Below, in pieces: positions 16,225 to 19,811 of a DNA stretch of 19,811 nt. The notes beneath the pieces are model-generated. The model made no database searches. It was not told the DNA's origin and saw only the letters and a program-made list of their open reading frames with translations. Numbering within the stretch: the stretch's first letter is position 1; each line of letters begins with the position of its first letter. The position numbers and the translations under genes are program-made. The stretch is from an uncultured bacterium. Lineage in GTDB: Bacteria; CALINM01. The stretch covers positions 1 to 19,811 of the forward strand of contig CALINM010000187.1 in assembly GCA_938045315.1 (NCBI GenBank). The letters run 5' to 3'.

Positions 16225-16727
16225 TTCAATCTAACCTCCAAACCAGAAACAACAAGATAAACTTCCTTAGAAACTTCCTGTATTTTTTGATTAGCCATAC
16301 CTGAAAAATCAATAAATTGCCTTGCTAAAGGATTCTCAGGTATAACACTGAAACCCACTTCATTTGTAACAAGTATAGTATCCTTCTTAAAACTCTTCAA
16401 AGCATCTATAAAAGAGTTTAATTCCCGCTCTCTTTTTTCCACATCATCATAATAGAAGAAAAGGTTATTATACCAGAATGTAAGACAGTCTATCATCACT
16501 ACATCATATTCATTTTTTAAAGCATAAACCAGTTTAAGTGGTTCTTCTAAAGTTTCAAAAAGATCTTTTCTTCTCTCTCTGTGTTTTTTTATTCTCTCTT
16601 CCATTTCCTTATCTGTAATCTGAGCAGTCGCTATATATAGCCTCTTCCCCTCGTATTTTAAAGCCCTTTCTTCCGCTTTTTTACTTTTACCTGACTTTAT
16701 ACCACCTATATATAAAATAACCGACAT
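16221..16727 (-). CDS. cobU: Adenosylcobinamide kinase / adenosylcobinamide-phosphate guanylyltransferase
   Basis: A 168-residue CobU/CobP enzyme that phosphorylates adenosylcobinamide and then transfers GMP to it. The P-loop GGIKSGKS is at 8-15 (Lys where many have Arg), followed by EM..RIKKHRERR with His49, the expected guanylylated histidine, MIDCLTFW and VTNEVGFSVIPENPLAR, and a final NQ-containing helix. Length is normal. Its start (ATG at 16727) overlaps the cobO stop by one base (TAATG). Confidence 0.95.
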   Translation of the reverse strand: MSVILYIGGIKSGKSKKAEERALKYEGKRLYIATAQITDKEMEERIKKHRERRKDLFETLEEPLKLVYALKNEYDVVMIDCLTFWYNNLFFYYDDVEKRERELNSFIDALKSFKKDTILVTNEVGFSVIPENPLARQFIDFSGMANQKIQEVSKEVYLVVSGLEVRLK

Positions 16728-17260
16728 TAGAATTCGATACCCTTTCTTGCTTTAATGCCTCTATTAAATGGATGTTTTATCATTTTCATTTCTGTAACAT
16801 AGTCAGCTATTTCAATAATTTCATCTACTGCATCCCTTCCAGTTATTACAACTTCTAAATTTTCAGGTTTGTTTTTCAAAAAATCCAGAACTTTTTTTGT
16901 ATCAATATAACCATATCTCATACATATATTTAACTCATCAAAAACGGCTAATTCCACATCCTTTTCCTTAATAATTTCTAGAGCTTTATTAAAAGATTCA
17001 TCAACAGACTTTTTTAAATCTTCCATGCTCACGCTTTTATTAAAAAGGGGGGAAGCATTTTCAAATCTAATGTAAATTAATTCTGGGAACAACCTCGCAA
17101 AGGCTTCCATTTCCCCATACTTCGTCTTACTATCCTTCAAAAAAGAAAATATTGCCACACGTTTATTATGCCCTAAAGCCCTTATAACAAGTCCAAAAGC
17201 AGCTGTAGATTTTCCTTTCCCTTCACCGGTATACACATGTATCAATCCACTTGTGCTCAT
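16727..17260 (-). CDS. cobO: Corrinoid adenosyltransferase (CobA/CobO/BtuR type)
   Basis: A 177-residue ATP:cob(I)alamin adenosyltransferase of the CobA/CobO family, which adds the adenosyl group to the cobalt. The P-loop TGEGKGKST is at 11-19. Typical segments follow: AFGLVIRALG, FLKDSKTKYGE, VFDELNICMRYGYI with the Walker B-like Asp/Glu pair, and VVITGRDAVDEIIEIADYVTEMK. The ATG at 17260 overlaps the M16 peptidase stop as ATGA, with GGAG at 8 nt upstream. It heads the cobalamin part of the operon. Confidence 0.95.
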   Translation of the reverse strand: MSTSGLIHVYTGEGKGKSTAAFGLVIRALGHNKRVAIFSFLKDSKTKYGEMEAFARLFPELIYIRFENASPLFNKSVSMEDLKKSVDESFNKALEIIKEKDVELAVFDELNICMRYGYIDTKKVLDFLKNKPENLEVVITGRDAVDEIIEIADYVTEMKMIKHPFNRGIKARKGIEF

Positions 17261-19811
17261 TTTATATCTCCTTTACTTTTACCATGAATAATTACCTTAA
17301 CAATTTTATCTACCTTTATATATTTTTTTGCCAAATCAATCAGATCTTTTTTTTCAACCTGCTTTAAGAATTCCTCATAAACTTTGTGATACATTATATC
17401 ATTGTGTATTAAAGCATTTTGTGATAGCAAAAAAGCATAATCAATATTTGACTGACTTGATTCAATCGAATCTATAATAAGCTTTCTTTTAGCTTTTTCT
17501 AATTCTTCATCGGTAAAACCATATGTTATTATATTTCTCAACTCTTCAATCATTGCATTAACTGCTTTTTCAGTATTTTCTGGGGAAGTGGCTATATAAA
17601 GCGTAAAAAGAGAAGTCTCTGGAAAATTGTATAAAAAAGCACCCAAAGCATAAGCAAGACCCTGATTATCTCTGAGGTTTACAAATAATCTACCACTTTG
17701 ATTTGATAAAATTGTGGATATTAATTGAAAATAAATATTTTCTTTCGAAACCATGCCTGGAACTGGAATACCCATCATTATATGGGTTTGATTAAAATCG
17801 TATGCCTGTGATATATATTTCTGTTGAGGATCAGGTTTTGCAATAATACAATATTTATTGTCTTCTCCTTCTAAATCATCAAATTGCTTAGTTATATAAG
17901 ACATGGCATCAGCCGGGATATTACCTGACAAAACAATAATTGTATTAAAGGGAGAGAATATTCTTCTAAAATGTTTAATTACATCTTCTCTACTAAATTT
18001 TCTAACATTCTCTTCAAGCCCTTCTGTAGGGAGACCCAGTGGTAAATCACCAAACATTGCTTTAAAGTAAAGATCTCTTAATAATCTATTCGGATTTTCT
18101 ATTTTCTTTTTAATATCTAAGAGGATCAATTTTTTTGTCTTTTCTATCTCTTCAAAAGGTGGTTCAAAATTATTGATAATTTCGCCTATTAATGATATTG
18201 CTTCATAAAAATCTTTTGAAAGAAATCTTCCTTTAATACCCGATAAATTTTTCGTAGAAAATCCTGAAAGTGAACCACCCATATTCTCAATTTTTTCAAT
18301 AATCTCTGTATACTTATAATTCTTTGTCCCCCTCAATAAATTAGCCATTGTAAAATTTGAAATTCCTGAAGTATCATTTGTTTCCAACCTTGTTCCCGCT
18401 AAACTGGTAATAGATACACCAAATGTGGGCACATTTGATCTGCGATGTATATAAATTTGAAGACCATTTTTTAGCTTTAAACTCTCTATTTCATTATTTT
18501 TCTGTCCAAAATTTCTTATCAACTCAGAAATTTGTTCCATGTTTGCTTTTTGACTATCTGGAATAACAAAAGAAGCTACTATTTTCTGGGGATTAAAAAA
18601 AAGTGTTCTAACATTACTAATATCATTTACTGTAACTTTGTTGATTTTATCAATATACTTTCTTGAATAATCTGGGTCTTTATAATAGTGAAATGAAATA
18701 CCCATATCAGAAGCCTGCTCATTAATCTTTTCTTTAGAAAAATAATAATTGCTCTCATAATTTCTTATAACTTTTTTTAGTTTGGTCTCATTTATATTCA
18801 ATTCTTCCTTGAACAATAAATTTAGTATCTCATAGGTAGCATCCTTCATATTCTCACAAGATAAATTAGCCTGAACAATGAAAAAACCAAAATCTTTTGT
18901 ATTCATCTGATAGGAATACACATAGCTTACAAGTTGTTTTTCTTCCTTCAGTTTTAAGGTGAGTATTGAATTTGAAGACTCGCCCATTATATATGAAAGA
19001 ACATCAACAGGTGCAACAAACTCACTATAAACATCCACTGTTGGTAAACCCATCATTAAATAACATGAGTTAACTGGCATAGTTTTATATGAAATTTTTG
19101 GCGTGTTATAATTTTCTTGATCTACCTTATAACCTTTTAGTTCACTTATATTTGTGATTTTTTTAGAGAAAATTTCTTTTATCTTTGTTTTTAACTTATT
19201 TTCATCAAAATCACCAACAATCACCAGAAAACTACTATCTGGGTTGTAATACCTTTTGTAAAAGTCTCTTACTTGTTCTATTTTTGCATTTTTAATTGTA
19301 TTTTCATAACCAATAACTGGTCTCCTTGCTGGATGCTTTTCAAAGGCTGTTCCAAAAAAGTTTTGATAAAGCATCCTCTGAGGATTATCATAGCCCCTTT
19401 TCATCTCCTCTAAAATCACTTTTTTTTCCTCTTCAAAACTCTTTTCATCGAGGTTCGTCTCAGCAAAAATGTCGTATAAAACATGAAGTCCAACCTCATA
19501 ATGTTCCATCGGTAAGGTTAAATAATAAACTGTCCTATCGAGAGATGTATATGCGTTAATATCTCCACCTAAATTTTCTATTCTTTTTGCAATATCCTTA
19601 CTCCTGAAGGTTAAATGTTCAAGAAAATGAGCAAACCCCGCCTCCTCATCCAACTCATCAATACTCCCATGCTTAATCCAAAGCTGCATGACAACCAGGG
19701 GGACTAAAGTGTCTTTTTTTAAAATGTATCTAAATCCGTTATCTAATTGGTAAACTTCACTGTGTGCTATATTTAATTTCAGGCAAATTATTGATAGAAA
19801 TAACAAAAAAT
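17257..19811 (-). CDS. M16 family zinc peptidase (insulinase/pitrilysin type), 5' end beyond window
   Basis: About 850 residues are visible, a single-chain protein with two M16 halves. The first half has the inverted zinc motif HFLEH (residues 60-64 counting from a TTG at 19806) and the distal Glu in EEEKKVILEEMKRG near 125-137, so it should be the active protease half. The second half (from about 430, starting LKLKNGLQIYIHRR) has GISNFTMANLLRGT in place of the zinc motif and ends with the SGRLFVNLRDNQGLAYALG segment that closes the active cleft. The N-terminal stretch is the hydrophobic core of a signal peptide ending near AHSE, but lacks a basic start, and the frame is open to the window edge, so the real ATG lies outside. 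The protein is probably exported. Its stop overlaps cobO (ATGA), tying it to the cobalamin operon. Confidence 0.9.
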   Translation of the reverse strand, partial: FLLFLSIICLKLNIAHSEVYQLDNGFRYILKKDTLVPLVVMQLWIKHGSIDELDEEAGFAHFLEHLTFRSKDIAKRIENLGGDINAYTSLDRTVYYLTLPMEHYEVGLHVLYDIFAETNLDEKSFEEEKKVILEEMKRGYDNPQRMLYQNFFGTAFEKHPARRPVIGYENTIKNAKIEQVRDFYKRYYNPDSSFLVIVGDFDENKLKTKIKEIFSKKITNISELKGYKVDQENYNTPKISYKTMPVNSCYLMMGLPTVDVYSEFVAPVDVLSYIMGESSNSILTLKLKEEKQLVSYVYSYQMNTKDFGFFIVQANLSCENMKDATYEILNLLFKEELNINETKLKKVIRNYESNYYFSKEKINEQASDMGISFHYYKDPDYSRKYIDKINKVTVNDISNVRTLFFNPQKIVASFVIPDSQKANMEQISELIRNFGQKNNEIESLKLKNGLQIYIHRRSNVPTFGVSITSLAGTRLETNDTSGISNFTMANLLRGTKNYKYTEIIEKIENMGGSLSGFSTKNLSGIKGRFLSKDFYEAISLIGEIINNFEPPFEEIEKTKKLILLDIKKKIENPNRLLRDLYFKAMFGDLPLGLPTEGLEENVRKFSREDVIKHFRRIFSPFNTIIVLSGNIPADAMSYITKQFDDLEGEDNKYCIIAKPDPQQKYISQAYDFNQTHIMMGIPVPGMVSKENIYFQLISTILSNQSGRLFVNLRDNQGLAYALGAFLYNFPETSLFTLYIATSPENTEKAVNAMIEELRNIITYGFTDEELEKAKRKLIIDSIESSQSNIDYAFLLSQNALIHNDIMYHKVYEEFLKQVEKKDLIDLAKKYIKVDKIVKVIIHGKSKGDIK

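Noticed and set aside
19804-19806. TTG as the start of the M16 peptidase
   Set aside because: The frame stays open to the window edge and the signal peptide would lack its basic N-terminal region, so the true start is most likely outside the window.

Overview
The window is A+T-rich and gene-dense, with long co-directional gene blocks joined by 1-8 bp overlaps. The gene set suggests a Gram-negative-type anaerobic or respiratory bacterium: an F-type ATP synthase with paired b'/b subunits but no a or c subunit genes alongside, lower-ligand steps of cobalamin synthesis, RarA, Mfd, a bacterioferritin-like protein and an MXAN_5187-like small protein. A deep-branching lineage such as Deferribacterota, or a relative with epsilon/delta-type gene order, fits best. 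This is an inference from gene order and composition; there is no rRNA or other taxonomic marker in the window.

Layout. 1-2363 (minus): the N-terminal third of mfd, cut by the window edge; a bacterioferritin-like gene with its own strong promoter and a terminator hairpin; and a Rossmann/DUF2520 dehydrogenase-like gene. 2415-2966 (plus): a small coiled-coil protein, divergent from the DUF2520 gene with overlapping promoters and closed by a perfect bidirectional terminator. 3019-8803 (minus): the seven-gene ATP synthase block atpF'-atpF-atpH-atpA-atpG-atpD-atpC, giving all of F1 plus the peripheral stalk. 8866-9705 (minus): a BlaR1-like M56 membrane metalloprotease just upstream of the atp block. 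9780-12261 (plus): rarA, overlapping a secreted PgaB-C-terminal-like (GHL13) glycoside hydrolase-like gene. 12262-12732: about 470 bp without an intact gene, which reads like a decayed plus-strand coding region. 12733-19811 (minus): a tightly overlapping operon of an M16 peptidase (5' end beyond the window), then cobO, cobU, cobT, cobS, cobC and a second, distantly related CobT-like (UPF0284/TIGR00303) gene.

How the genes work together. The cob genes adenosylate the corrinoid (CobO), activate adenosylcobinamide to the GDP form (CobU), activate the lower-ligand base (CobT, possibly the CobT-like protein), join the two halves (CobS) and remove the ribazole 5'-phosphate (CobC). This serves late synthesis or salvage of B12; no corrin-ring genes are present. 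The atp genes make F1 and its stator. The membrane-embedded a subunit and c ring must be encoded elsewhere.

The points most worth a second look are the two CobT-type enzymes in one operon, the M16 protease translationally coupled to the cobalamin genes, the stand-alone GHL13 domain next to rarA, the orphan M56 protease before the atp operon, and the gene remnant at 12287-12729. I did not find a convincing new defence or mobile system here.
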